From Alopecurus myosuroides (taxonomy: Eukaryota > Streptophyta > Magnoliopsida > Poales > Poaceae), in the NCBI GenBank assembly GCA_028641055.1, contig JAPCYS010002934.1, positions 62,001 to 126,000 of the forward strand: 64,000 nt of DNA. Reading direction: 5' to 3'. The position numbers and the translations under genes are program-made. Below the pieces are notes generated by a model. That model was not told the origin of the DNA and made no database searches. It saw only the letters and a program-made list of their open reading frames with translations. Shown piece by piece: positions 33,958 through 45,996 of the stretch. The number at the start of each line of letters is the position of its first letter. Position 1 is the first letter of the stretch.

Positions 33958-34194
33958 ATTATTTTGAGAGATGTCACGAGACTATGTATAAGTGATATTA
34001 TTCGATCGTGATGTATTAGGGTTAAAAAATCAACCCGAACTATGTAACTCTTGGTGTGTCCAGAACTATTATTTCATTAATATGTCCAGAACTATTATTT
34101 TATTACTGTCCGATGAAATAATTTCGCCAAGTGCCCGATGAAAATTTCGCTAAGTGTTCTTCATTTTATAAATTTTACTAGCAGGTGTTGAGCT

Positions 34195-37100
34195 ATGGAT
34201 CCCCAAGAACCTGCACATGATCCGCACGCCGATAAACTCGCGGGAATGGGTGAGGCGGAAAAGGAAAGATTAATGTGCGAGATGATTTTTAATAATGCAA
34301 CGGCCATATATCGTGATGACGACGGTGGACAAGCGTTTAGCAATCATTTTTTGAACGACTCCGGCGACGGAGATCAGAATATAGAAGATGTAGTAGATGA
34401 TGACGACGACAACGTCGAGGATGAAGAAGTGCCCTCCAGAACAAACTCTGCCAATGTATATATCAAGTCATGTTCACGCAACAATTAATTTGTATTGCAC
34501 TTACTAACGAATCATTATTTTCCCATTTAGGCGCCCTCCGGAACAGCTAGCGCAAGTACTGAGACAAAGTCCAAACGAGGCCCGGCCGCAAGGTTGAAAG
34601 ATACCGCAAGGTTCTCGATCGATACAGTTGCTGCTGATGGCAAACCACTGCAGCCCCCAGAAACTTATCGCAAATTCGTAAATCAGTGCGGAGTTGTTGT
34701 AAGAGACCTGGTCCCGATCAACTTAATAGAATGGAATAAGCCGAAGACCGGGGCCAACGTTGGAGCTAGTTATGTCGATGAAAGATTGAAAAAATTCTTC
34801 GCGAAACGCTATGGCAAAATTTCAGCGTAGCGAGCGATAAGAAGAAGAAAGTCGAGCAGTGGGCTTTGAAGAAGATGGCCACACAATTCCAGAGGTGGAA
34901 GAAAGAACTGTGGAAGAAATATAAGGACGAAGATCCAGTTTTCACTGGGAACCTAGTGAAGATAAGAGACGCTTGGGATGATTTTAAGGCGTACAAGAAA
35001 TCGGGTGTCTTTGCATCCCGATCGGCCACAAATTCGGAGAATGCGAAGAAGAAGAAATATCACCATATTTTGGGGTCAGGTGGCTACATGACTGCCCTGC
35101 CTAGGTGGCGAAGCTATGAAGCTGCGCTTGTGAAAAGAGGTATCATTCTACAGACACATGACTGGCCCGATAGGTCCAAGTTCTGGTTGTTCGCGCATGG
35201 GGCAACGTTGGACGCTGAGACTGGGATGATTGTTGCTCAGGGACCATGGTCGGAAAAAATAACAAAAGTCGTAGCAGACCTAGAGAAGGCAATAGAAGCT
35301 GTTCGAAAAGGAACTTTTGTTCCCGATAGAGAGAACGACGAGCTGACGAGGGCACTCGGGAACCCCGAAAAGTGGGGACGAACACGAGGCTTTGGAGCGG
35401 ATACCCGTGGAGACAAGGGTTTGCAGCGGACATTGCCACTTACAGAAGCCGTGATAGAAGCAAGAAAAAGACGAGTGAACGGATATCGACATTAGAACAA
35501 AAGGTGGATTTTCTCTTGAAGAAAGGGGGACACCCTCTACCTGACACTGAAGAGGAGGTAGAACATCGTCCTGCACCTGATCAGCTGCAAATAGAAGACA
35601 ATCATGTAGCAGATGCCGTCCCATCTCAGCATAGAAGCAGCGTTGGTTCCACGCACATGCAGCTAGAAGACGGTCGTGCAGTCGAACCGTCGGCGCCTCA
35701 CTACCCCGTGGATGATATCACGGAGAAGACAAACTGTGAGATACATATGCCAATGGGGAACATATCCTTCAGGGTGGCGTCAGGCTATGCTTTACCGAAT
35801 CAACCTGGAGCAACCTACCATGGTGGTCAGATTCCAGCATCCCATGCTCGTGTCGGGTTGTCAACAATTACGCCGGGATGCCATTCAATTGAGCTCCATA
35901 TTCCTGGAGGTGAAGGCGAGAAGACACTGGGAGAAATGGAGCTTGGTATCATATTGTGGAATAAGAAACACATCGTGTTTCCTAACTCAGCGCCAAGGCC
36001 ACCGACTCCTCCAGGTACAAATGCACCATATATACCTCCATCAATTACTGAATGTTGCACCACATGTAAGCTTATTTTTAATAGTTTTTTCACTTTCGTA
36101 CAGAGAATGCACGACCTCCAAGTCCACCCCCCAACGAACCTCCAAGTCCACCCCCCAACGAACCTCCAAGTCCACCCCACAACGAAGATTGGGAGCCCGA
36201 GGCCGAGGGTCCATCGCCCGTGCACTCCCGTGAGCCGACGGATGCGCCCACTACGGGTACGGCAAAGCGGAAGCTGAAGTTCAGAAGAAACGGGACTCCC
36301 CCAAGAAGAGACCAAGGAAATCTAAGAAAGTCGAGACTCCGCCGAAGTTACCAGGCCTGATGACTCCGGAGGAACTAAGCGATGTCGTGAAAGCCAAAAC
36401 CAGCGCATGGTTCACACAGTTTCCCCGGAAGCCCCCTCCAGACACCTGGAAGGAAACTCTGAAGGACATCCCAAAGTGGAAAATTGAGCGGACCATCGAC
36501 AACTTATATTATCCTGCACCGCCACCACCGCCGCCCCTTTCAGACTATGAACGGTACATTGAGAAGACGCACACCGCACAGAAGAAGCAGACGGAGGAGA
36601 TGAAGCAGGCGGAGCAGACGAAATGCGGGAAACAAGTTTCCCAGCTCGGACAACAAGAAGCACGGTCAATTGCCCCACTCAAGGTCTTATCTGACCAGGC
36701 TTCAGTGTCCGGTCCACGCATGGGCGACGTGGGTTACGCTATTGATGTGGTATATACATACAAGCCCGGGCACCCTCTGGTCGAAAATCCTACTGATCTA
36801 ACAACCCAACTACGGAGTTTACATGATTGGTACTTGGAGGCCGCAAGGCAGGAGAGAGACTGTATCATGGCTCAAGTTCAGGATCAACACTACTTTGGAG
36901 ATTACGGTGTCGAGCTTGGGTTCGATGATTTCTTCCAGATGTACAATCAACGTGCCCTCGACAAGTCTATCCTCAGCTGCTACTGTTTGTAAGTGATTTA
37001 TTTGTGTAATTTAATTATTTAGTTAAGCTCGCGTTCGTTGCCCGTATAATTATCACTCACGACATTCTTTTTGTACGCTACTATGCAGAATGAAGATTCG

Positions 37101-38063
37101 TGAATGCAGACTGGCAGGAATCTGGGACTTTGGGTTCATTGACCCGTATTCGTATCATCAAAAACACAGTAGAAAGGTTCAACAAGACTACACCGGATGA
37201 TTTGCTAAGGTTTTTGAAGCGACAAAGTACCAAAAAAGAAATACTTTGGCCCTACGGATTCAAGTGAGTGTTACTGTCTTGTAGACATTCCATTTTGCTT
37301 ACCTGATGTTAAGTGTAATTGATGAGTATGCATGACTGCTTGTGTACACGTGCGCAGCGGCCACTTCATATTGTTCATCATTAGAATCGATAAAGGATAA
37401 GTTGAAGTCTGGGACTCGTTAACCTGGGGCGCTGACACATGGAAGACCGCGCGTCAGATGCTTCAAAAGTATATATATCGGCCTCTTTCGTTCATCGGCC
37501 TCTTTTTCGTTCATTCCCTGATATCAAGTAAGTAATAATTAACTCTTCTATTCATTTTTCTTTTGTCGCCCAGGGTTTGGCAAATGTTCATCAAGGAAGA
37601 ACCCGGTACATGGGCAGACATTCTCAACTTTCAGATTAACAAAGTAAGTAGTACTACGTACCCTGATTTAAATACCATTACCATTCTCTTGATTATTATT
37701 AATTTGACTGAATTATGTTTCTCGTATATAGAAAGTCCCGCAACAACCACAGGGAACTGATTATTGTGGATACTACGTTTGCGAGTTCATTCACAGGACG
37801 ATCAATGAGAAATCCCGTACTAGGAGAAATCTAGAGGTACGTAACCGGATCTTCACAACTTTATTTATGTTGCCACTAATTATGTTTATTTTTGTTCATA
37901 ACTTAATTGTTTTCATCTACTTCTTTTTAAGATGGCACGAAAGCGGGCGCAGCTCAAACCAATCGACCGTTGCAAGGCTATTGCAGAGGAATTGGCAGGA
38001 TTTCTTCTCACGCAAGTCATAGCAGAAGACGGAGAATTTTTCCATCCTATGAACCAATTATAG
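34195..38063 (+). pseudogene. TNPA-like (Transposase_24) gene joined to an Ulp1-type (C48) protease region
   Basis: Exon 1 is 34195-34455 (acidic, GT donor). From 34531 (ARFSIDTVAADG, VVVRDLVPINLIEWNKP) to about 35490 there is a Transposase_24-like domain (WALKKMATQFQRWKKEL, VFASRSATNSENAKKKKYHH). A coiled coil and a proline-rich repeat follow. 36360-36992 leads into a C48 cysteine-protease fold spread over small exons to 38063, with HFILFIIRIDKG, VEVWDSL and, near 37760, DYCGYYVCEFIH holding the catalytic Cys. Frameshifts near 34790-34865, 35430-35475 and 36295 and a TAA after RIDKG (near 37400) disable it. TNPA proteins bind CACTA ends; Ulp1 enzymes cleave SUMO. Confidence 0.72.
36109..36185 (+). 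repeat. Three 24-bp tandem repeats coding for PPSPPPNE-like units
   Basis: The unit ACGAACCTCCAAGTCCACCC is repeated in frame three times in the proline-rich linker between the TNPA-like and Ulp1-like parts. The acceptor AG is at about 36100. Confidence 0.85.
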
Positions 38064-38410
38064 CCAGCTCCATTCTCTATGCAAGTATACATCTATTCAA
38101 AACGAACTTCAGATTATGTAATTCTCGGTCGATTACTTCGTGTTACATGTATATATATATGTACTTTTATTTGGTGCATCAACATTTAACCGCAAACACG
38201 GAATCGGAAACACTTAACCGCAAACACGGAATCGGTGTTTCCGGATACGTATTTCCGATTACGTGTTTTCTGAAAATACGTATTGCCTTCTTTAGAAACG
38301 GAAACACGTAAACGGAAACCCTGAAAATACGGAACACGCCCTAAACCCTAAACCCTAAATACGGAATTGGAAACCCTGAAAAGAAAAGAAAAAAAAAGAG
38401 AAAAAAAAAG
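38064..38410. other. 3' flank of the TNPA/Ulp1 gene
   Basis: AT-rich, with a repeated CGCAAACACGGAATCGG phrase (38190-38240) and several inverted TACGTATTTCCG-like fragments, then an A-rich tract to 38410. No gene. Confidence 0.5.
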
Positions 38411-38619
38411 CTTTAGGACCGGTTGGTGTTACCAACCGGTTCTAAAGGTCCTCCGCCTGCGCGCGCTCTTCGGCGCCCACGTGGAGGCCTTTAGAACCGG
38501 TTGGTGACTGACCGGTTCTAAAGGGGGGGGGCCTTTAGTCCCGGATACGTAGCACCGGTTTTGTATCCGAGTCCAAAGGCCCTTACAAACCGGTGCTACT
38601 GGCATGTTCTCCACCAGTG
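38409..38619. repeat. CACTA right subterminal palindromes and terminal inverted repeat
   Basis: Palindromic units at about 38410-38448, 38487-38523 and 38536-38600, and the terminal repeat 38601-38619 ending CACCAGTG. The TAT target duplication follows. Confidence 0.88.
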
Positions 38620-39337
38620 TATGCATATAGTGAATGAAATAAAAAAGGATGATGAGTCTACTCCGTTTGTTCATCTTGTCATTGTGACATGGGCTGGTTT
38701 CCATGTCATGGGGCAAGAGGTACCTCTTTGCGGTTCTCTATGATGTCATTAATACTTATTATGATTGTACAAAGCTTATTAGGAATCTTAAGTTGAGTAA
38801 TCATGGAGTAGGTTTTCACACTCACGGGGCATGAGGCATTCAACCAACACCTTATCAATCACATTACTTCAACATTCACAATTTAAGATGCTAGTGATAA
38901 AGGGGCAATGAGTCTTAGACCAATGGATGCCACATTTCAATTAGTAATTTTAGTTTGAATAATTTAGAGGCTAAATAAGACTTGATCATGTTTTACCTCT
39001 ACTCAATTTTCTCCAAAGTGTCCACCATATTTTCTATTTTCCATTATGCATTCTCTGACCAATATAGGATTTTATTTTTCATTTTGTGTATGCATTTGGT
39101 CCATATTGCTTTTATTTCATTATACACTTTGTGAACTTTCATGAAGCATCTTTGCTTGCATATTTGATATTTCTTATAACATGAATTGTATGTTGCTACT
39201 CATCTACATTATGAATCATTTGATTATATGTAGCATGAATAATCTTCGATATTCCATGATTGTTTTAAAATGCAAAGTCCATGTTAGTTTTAACACCTTC
39301 ATACTCGAGGACGAGTATGGGTTAAGCTTGGGGATGT
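38620..39337 (+). other. 3' internal region of the Athila-like element, ending in the polypurine tract
   Basis: Continues the internal sequence cut by the CACTA insertion. The first 40 bp contain the duplicated TAT. There is no intact ORF; a GTGACATGGGCTGG...CCATGTCA inverted repeat is seen near 38685-38710. The purine tract AAGCTTGGGGATGT (39324-39337) abuts the LTR, preceded by the phrase ACTCGAGGACGAG. Confidence 0.7.
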
Positions 39338-40747
39338 TGATGCATGTAAAATGCATACATGAACTTTGCATGTTATTACTTGTTTTTCCTACATATTAGC
39401 AACTTATATTCATGTTTTATAATGATTTGGGGGATTTTCTGAACAATCCCCCTTCTTTTGGTTCTAACCCTGTTTTTCCAGAAAACGTATTTTTTAGTGT
39501 TTCAGACTTTCCGGGAGCTTCGGGACTCCAAAAAGGGCAAGGCCAAAGAGCACGGTTCAGAATTTTTGAGACCAAGACCATGGGCCAAAGTAGAGGGCCA
39601 AAAGGCCAACCAGGTGGAAAAGAGGACCCTCCACGCGTCCAGATTCCTTGGCCGCGTGTGGGGCCCCCTTTTTGCCCCCGTGGCTCCGATGCCGTCGATC
39701 TTTCTTCTCCCGAGTGTCTCGTGACCTAAAAACGACTATATAAAGGGTCCCCTGGCCTTTTCGAGAAGGAGGCGGCGTCGAGAGATGAAACCACGAAACA
39801 GAGAGACAGAAGGCTGCCGCCGGAGAATATCGGAGGGGGGAAACGCCGTCGGGATCACCCCCGGAGGGCTCCACCCCCCTCCGGCGTGTTCATCATCAAC
39901 ATCTACAGCAAGATCAGCTCCATCTCTCCACTGTAATCTCTTGGCAAACACGATGTATGATGCAATACTATATTCCCTTGATGTATTGTGTCTCCCGTCT
40001 ATGTTTGAGTAGTGAATTGTTCTTGGCAATGGTGAAATAGTTCGTTGATTGGTTGCATACAAGTTTGTTATCTTCTATGATTGTCTTTATGTACAATATG
40101 AGTGCACACATATGTTGGGGAATGCATGTAAGGTGATAACCGGTAGCATAAATGGAGTGGTGGTGACTTGGGAGTGACAGTAACCTGAGACCGAGCCACA
40201 AAGTTAAGTTATTGGGGGATATATATAGGGGACCTTAGAACGTAAGGCTATGGTGGGACTTTATGTCTTAATCAATCTTGTGCAGTCATTTACTTGGCCA
40301 CATGATCCATCATAAGGGGTTGTAGATCATTTACTTGACTATACCTATTCATGGCTCCTTCCTAGAAGAAACAACTCAGACTAAAACATGTTCTTCACTA
40401 ATTGTGACAACCACACGAACGAAAAACCTATTGCTAGAACACTTGCTCCCTTGAGATACTTGAGATATTTGTTGCTTGCTACTTGTGAAACTTGCTTAGA
40501 AACTTGCTTTAGGATTACTTGCATTTTAAACTTGCCTCACTAGTTACTATACAAACCACACTCCACGTCACTTGCTTTTAATTAGTTAGTTCCTTTTAGT
40601 CAAACTTATTGCTTTGCATAAACAGCCATATAAGAGGGTTATAGGGCTTTAGAGAATAGATAGCTTACCTTCAGCTCCTCGTGGGTTCGACACTCAAATA
40701 CTTATCGAAAGGTACTACAATTGATCTTCTGCACTTGGGAGTCATCA
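39338..40747 (+). repeat. 3' LTR of the plus-strand Athila-like element
   Basis: 1410 bp, matching 19032-20455. The target duplication GTTCC follows at 40748-40752. Confidence 0.93.
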
Positions 40748-40752
40748 GTTCC

Positions 40753-42007
40753 CCTCACAAACAGGAGGGATTGATTGGTGATGTGGTAGATCTAGATCTC
40801 CTCTCTCTTTCCCTCAAGTGGAAGCAAGAATCATTGGAGGGATTGAGAGATAGCAAGATTTTGGAGGTCAACAATGGAGGTCAAACTTGCCCAAAAGGTT
40901 AGGGAACCATTGGGGAAGAAGGCCCCTTAAATAGGTCACCCAAATATCCAACCGTTGGGGGCAAAATCGCGCACCTCCAGTGGTTTCACCGGAGGTTCCG
41001 CCATGGGCATCCCAAAAGGGTTTCCGGCGGAACCAGTGCTGGAAAAAACTGCAGAACACCCGCTACGAAAACGATCGTAACTTTTGCATCCGGACTCCGT
41101 TTTCGATGTTCTTGGGCTCGTTGAAATCGCAATGACGAGCACTACAAGAATATGTAGAGGAAAATCATAGTCCAAAATGGGAATATAAAACCAAATGATG
41201 AAAGGTTTCACCTATCAATAATGGACAACCGGTAGAAACCTCGAACAACAAAAATGCGATAAGTTATTCATATGAAATCCATTTTTGATGAACTTGAGCT
41301 TGACATGAAGAACTTGACAAGATATAAAACCTCACATGGAGAAAACCCAAATAAGAACCAAGAAGGATGATGCCAAGTATGCAAAGGTTTGAGCTCTCTA
41401 CGATAGATACGATCAAGATATGCATTCAAGAGCCCCTCTTGATAGTACAGTTATCTATCCTATAATCCGGTCTCCCAACTAGAATAGTGATTAGGTAAAA
41501 TAGAAACCCTATCTAAGTCATACCTTTGCCGTGCGCAATCCAATTGAGCTATATGATGACGGTCTTAATCACCTCAAGTTGGACCACCTTTCTTGACTGC
41601 GCTTCGTTTCGTGAAGACTTGTAAATTGCTCCCCCATAAGCTAATATTAGAGAGCTTATCACATGACCATAATCTCCATATGGGTGGAAAGATTTGCACA
41701 CCTACTTGATCAACCAAGTATCTTCTCTTTATTCATGATGATGATGACTTGAAGGCAAACATGAATATTCACACAATCTCCTTCTTCAAGACATGCTTGT
41801 AATATGGTCAATAGTAGCATTTCTTCTATTGATCATATAGATATATTCATTAAGTGATGATCTTGATAGCATCCAACCTTGAATCCAACACATGGAGTTC
41901 AAGTGGTGCCAATGGACAAACCTATAAGAATGTCTCAATGCAAACATTAGTCCATAAGGATTGTCATTAATTACCAAAACCATACATGGGGGAACCATAC
42001 ACTTTCA
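40753..42007 (-). repeat. Copia LTR, outer part
   Basis: Resumes the LTR cut at 19031 and ends at 42007, where the minus strand starts TGAAAGTGTATGG. Together with 18234-19031 this makes an LTR of about 2.0 kb. The next five bases (AACAT) should be the target duplication in the Gypsy element it entered. No gene is seen. Confidence 0.75.
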
Positions 42008-42770
42008 AACATCATATTTAGCAAGGGTCTTTCTAAAACCATCATGAATAAAATGAGAACCTCCATCAGTCATAAGATATCTAGGCACACCAAACCTAGG
42101 GGAAAATAACATCTTTAAGCATTTTTATAGAGGTCTCACCATCAACACTTTTAGTAGGTATAGCTTCTACCCACTTAGTAACATAATCAACAACAATAAG
42201 AATATGAGTATAACCATTCGAAGGAGGAAAAGGACCCATAAAGTCAAATCCCTAACAATCAAAAGGTTCAATAACAAGAGAATAACCCATAGGCATTTCA
42301 TTATGTCTAGAAATATTTCCTACTGTTTGACATTCATCATAAGATAAAATAAATTTACCTGCATCTTTAAAGAGGGTAGGCCAATAGAAACCTTATTGTA
42401 GAACCTTCTGTGTGGTTCTATCCCCAGTGTGATGTCCTCCATAAGCACTACCATGGCACTTCTTCAATATTTCACGTTGTTCATAATCTGGAACACATCT
42501 TTCATAATACCATATACTCCTTCTTTATATAAATGTGGGCCATCCCAAAAATAATGCCTCAAATCGTAGAAGAATTTTCTTCTTTGTTGAGGTGTAAATG
42601 TTGGAGACAAATACTTTGAAACAATACAATTAGCATAATCAGCATAACCATGGACTATCTTGGGATTTTACCTTTATTGCAGCCAACTGTTCATTTGGAA
42701 AACTATCATTAACAGGAATAGGATCAAAAGTAATGTTTTCCAATCTAGACAAGTTATCAGCAAAAGGATT
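42008..42770 (-). pseudogene. Integrase (zinc-binding domain and first part of core), decayed
   Basis: Reading the minus strand with several stops tolerated gives HGSAYGGHHTGDRT (His pair), then a zinc Cys pair in which the first Cys appears changed to Tyr. The core follows with FDFMGPFPPSNGY and VVDYVTKWVEAIP (first Asp) and YLMTDGGSHF (second Asp). It ends abruptly at LAKYDV where the Copia LTR starts. At least four in-frame stops are present, so it is non-functional. Confidence 0.75.
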
Positions 42771-43343
42771 TTAAGCACCCTTCCTATCCATAATATGTAA
42801 ATCAAACTCTTGTAAAAGCAACACCCATCTAATAAGCCTACGCTTAGCATCTTTCTTTTCCATAAGGTATCTAATAGCAGCATGATTAGTATGAATAGTA
42901 ACCTTTGAATCAACAATATGAGGCCTAAACTTATCACATGCAAAAATTACAGCTAAGAACTCTTTTTCAGTAGTAGAATAATTATTTTGAGCAGCATCAG
43001 GAGTCTTACTAGCATGATGAATAACATTTAACTTCTTATCTATGCGCTGTCCAAGAACAGCACCAACGGCAAAATCACTAGCATCACACATAATTTCAAA
43101 AGGTAAATTCCAATCAGGTGGTTGGACAATAGGAGCAGTAGTTAAAGCCTTCTTTAAAGTTTCAAAAGCTTCCTTACAGTCATCATCAAAAACAAATGGT
43201 ACATCTTTTTGAAGAAGATTAGTAAGAGGCTTTGATATTTTAGAGAAATCTTTAATAAACCTCCTATAAAAACCTGCATGGCCAAGAACACTACGAATAC
43301 CTTTAACATCCCTAGGACAGGGCATTTTCTCTATGGCTTCCAC
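42771..43343 (-). pseudogene. RT connection and RNase H
   Basis: 190 open codons: [19 protein letters not shown] (RT thumb), the RNase H start [14 protein letters not shown], then [20 protein letters not shown] and [15 protein letters not shown], the end of the domain. The frame is separated from the RT part by a shift at 43331-43343 and from integrase by a stop after DRKGA. Confidence 0.85.
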
Positions 43344-44008
43344 TTTAGCTCTATCAACTTCAATACCTCTTTCAGAATTTTATGTCCAAGAACAATTCCT
43401 TCATTCACCATAAAGTGGCATTTCTCCCAATTAAGAACAAGATTAGTTTCCTCACATATCTGCAAAACTTTATCAAGGTTGTGCAAACAATTATCAAAAC
43501 AAGTTCCATAGATGGAAAAATTGTCCATGAATACTTCCACAATTTCTTCACAAAAACCATGAAAAATAGCAGACATGCATCTTTGAAAAGTAGCAGGAGC
43601 ATTACACAAACCAAAAGGCATACGTCTATAAGCATAAGTACCATAAGGACAAGTAAAGGTTGTTTTCTCTTGATCTTGCTTCCTAACAGCAATTTGAGAA
43701 AACCCAGAATAACCATCAAGAAAGCAAAAATGAGTTTTCTTAAACAACCTCTCTAGCATTTGATCAATAAAGGGAAAAGGATAATGATCTTTCTTAGTAA
43801 CTTTATTAACCTTTCTAAAATCAATACACATTCTATAACCAAGTACTACTCTTTGTGGAATGAGCTCATTGTTTTCATTAGGCACAACAGTCATTCCTCC
43901 CTTCTTAGGGACACAATGCACAGGGCTCACCCATCTACTATCAGCAATAGGAAAAATGGTACCAGCATCAAGAAGTTTTAATACCTCATTTGTTACCACT
44001 TCCTTCAT
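43331..44008 (-). pseudogene. Reverse transcriptase with altered catalytic box
   Basis: 226 open codons with the whole RT palm: WVSPVHCVPKKGG, MCIDFRKVNKVTKKDHYPFP, CFLDGYSGFSQI, MPFGLCNAPATFQRCM, then VFMDNFSIYG. The family box is F/Y-M/V-D-D; here the second Asp is Asn (codon at 43520-43522), which would abolish catalysis. One substituted base explains it (GAT or GAC type codon to AAT). The RT-proximal linker is at 44038-44310. Confidence 0.88.
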
Positions 44009-44037
44009 CTTAGGAATTAAACGCCGGTGATGTTCAA

Positions 44038-44552
44038 CTACTGGTTTGCATTGGGTTCAATATTAATAGCATGCTGACATGTAGTAGGAGAAATTCCCTT
44101 CAAATCATCAAGAGTATATCCAATAGCTCCACGGTGTTTCTTCAGAATTCCCAATAATCTTTCCTCTTCTTCACCTGAAAGTTTAGCACTAATAATAACA
44201 GGATATATTTTCTTATCATCAAGATAAGCATATTTAAGATCATCAAGTAGAGGTTTTAAATCAAAGACAGGATCCTCCTTGGGTGGTAATGTTGTACACA
44301 AGTCTTTCACAGGTAATTATGTTTCAGTATCACGGGTTGACGAAGAAGAATATCGTCAATCTCATTTATCTCTTCCATAAAGACATCACTCTCATGGTCC
44401 TCCATATATTTCTGCAAAGCATTGTTAGGAGAAAGAGCAATAGAAGAAAGATGTTCAACTTTAAAAATCTCATCAGTCAATTTAGATTCATAAGGTGTTC
44501 TAGCAAATTTGGAGAAATTGAACTCATAATATTTTCCATCAAATTTAGTCAA
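44038..44552 (-). pseudogene. Protease-RT linker of the Athila-like polyprotein
   Basis: Two adjacent open stretches: 44307-44552 (FDGKYYEFNFSKFARTPYES) and 44038-44310 (LPPKEDPVFDLKPLLDDLKY, RHRGAIGYTLDDLKGISPT). The second holds the conserved lead-in to plant Gypsy RT. A stop and frame change separate them, and another separates the second from the RT at 44008. Confidence 0.75.
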
Positions 44553-44558
44553 AATCTT

Positions 44559-45350
44559 CTATCTTTTACAATCTATAATAGCACCACAAGTGTTCAAGAA
44601 AGGTCTACCAAAAATAATAGGACAAGTCTTACTAGCATCCCTACCAAGTACTAAAAAATTAGTGGGGTATTTAGTCTTACCACACAAAACTTCCACATCT
44701 CTAACAATACCAATCGGAAAAACAGTCTCTCTATTAGCAAGCTGAATAACCACATCAATATCTTCAAGCTCACAAGAACCAATGTCCTGCATAATTTCTC
44801 TATAAAGCTCATAAGGTATGGCACTAGAACTAGCACCAATATCACACAAACCATAATAGCAATGATCACCAATCTTAACAGAAAGCATAGGAACACTAGT
44901 TTTCTTAGGTCTATGAGCATGAGAAACAATGTTAGAAGCATCCTCATAGAAGACAATGTGTTCATCCTCCACATTTCCACAAAAAAGATCTTTCACTATT
45001 GCTACAGCGGGTTCAACATTTATTTGTTCATCAGGTTCAATAGCTTTCTTGTTACTTTTATTAACCACACTAGCTACCATAGAGTGTTCTTTCACCTTAG
45101 CAGGGAAAGGTATTTTTTCAACATATGGCTCAGGAACAGCAGGATTAACAACATGCACTTCTATATTACTAGCAGGAACAATATCTTTATATGGTGCATG
45201 GTACTTGTGATAATTCTTTTTAGGAATATCAAGATAGGGAGGCAAAAGCTTTAAGAAAGTTTGCAAAAATTTGAGAATCAGGACCACAAACAACACTAAC
45301 ATCATAGAAATCATTGGTTCCCATAAAAGATTTAATGCATTCATAATCAT
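44559..45350 (-). pseudogene. Aspartic protease region
   Basis: A 263-codon open stretch. The C-terminal half has MLSVKIGDHCYYGLCDIGAS with catalytic D in DIGAS, IPYELY, then TKYPTNFLVLGRDAS and IIFGRPFL, which is the full retropepsin pattern. The N-terminal half is a low-complexity linker from gag. The frame is lost at about 44556 before the linker to RT. Confidence 0.85.
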
Positions 45351-45967
45351 AATTTATACCTGATTTTCTACCTTTGTCGTTCTCCCATCCTTCAGTGTTA
45401 TCTTGAATACGGTCAAGAATATCCCATTTAGCTTCTTCCTTCATACGTGTGAATGATCTAGAACAAGAAGCATCCAATAAATCCTTATCATGAAGAGAAA
45501 GCCTTACATAAAAATTATTGATCACAAGATTTGATTCTGATCTTTATGAATCTCACTAGGAGGATAAAATTTAGAATAAAAGAGAGGAACAATTTCCTCC
45601 CATCCAATAGTTTCACCATTCTTCAGTAATTTGAACCATTCAACGACTCTTCCTTACAACGATAAGGATAATAATTTCCTTTTAACTTGATCCATTGTAA
45701 TACCTGCACACCTGAATAACTTGCATAATTCATGTATAAAGAGGAAATGATCACCGGGATGGACAGTTCCATCACAGTAGTAGCACTTATCCATTACACG
45801 TGCAACAATTTTCATAGGTATTTTATAAGGATCTAATTCAGCAAAAGACGAGTTACCAACTACCCTAGTAGCACCGGTAGAAGTACCCCTACACAGACAA
45901 AAATAAAAAATAAAAAACTCACAGTAAAAGTTTTTCTTACCAATTCCACTTACCAATAGTGCTTCAC
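45229..45967 (-). pseudogene. Gag of the Athila-like element, broken
   Basis: The fragment upstream of 45654 reads YKIPMKIVARVMDKCYYCDG, HPGDHFLFIHELCKLFRCAG, MDQVKRKLL, then a stop. A middle piece (about 45540-45650) carries WEEIVPLFYSKFYPPSEIHK in another frame. 45229-45525 gives INNFYVRLSLHDKDLLDASC and AKWDILDRIQDN. This is the Athila gag core, comparable with 59238-60006. Two shifts or stops disable it. Confidence 0.75.
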
Positions 45968-45985
45968 TCCTCGGCAACGGCGCCA
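45968..45985 (-). other. Primer-binding site, tRNA-Asp type
   Basis: Minus strand TGGCGCCGTTGCCGAGGA, 11 bases from the LTR edge at 45997. Confidence 0.85.
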
Positions 45986-45996
45986 GAAAATAGTCT

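Larger units (their letters stand above)
23807..38619 (+). mobile_element. CACTA (En/Spm) DNA transposon with captured gene fragments
   Basis: 14813 bp. The left end is CACTAGTAGAAAACAGGGC. The right end, read inwards, is CACTGGTGGAGAACATGCC, so the terminal inverted repeats match with a few changes. The 3-bp target duplication TAT is at 23804-23806 and 38620-38622. Subterminal palindromes of the type CTTTAG-ACCGGTT...AACCGGT-CTAAAG crowd both ends. Genes: coiled-coil membrane protein, Tnp2-type transposase, AP2/ERF fragment, exonuclease fragment (antisense), a short unknown ORF and a TNPA/Ulp1 gene. All larger genes carry frameshifts, so it probably needs help to move. Confidence 0.93.
19032..40747 (+). 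mobile_element. Athila-like LTR retrotransposon, plus strand, carrying a CACTA insertion
   Basis: LTRs 19032-20455 and 39338-40747, target duplication GTTCC (19027-19031 and 40748-40752), primer site 20466-20483 and purine tract 39324-39337. About 6.9 kb remains once the 14.8 kb CACTA insertion is removed. It encodes only one 265-codon ORF, with no gag core or pol, so it is non-autonomous. The LTRs differ at roughly 2 percent of positions by eye, so the insertion is fairly recent. Confidence 0.92.
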
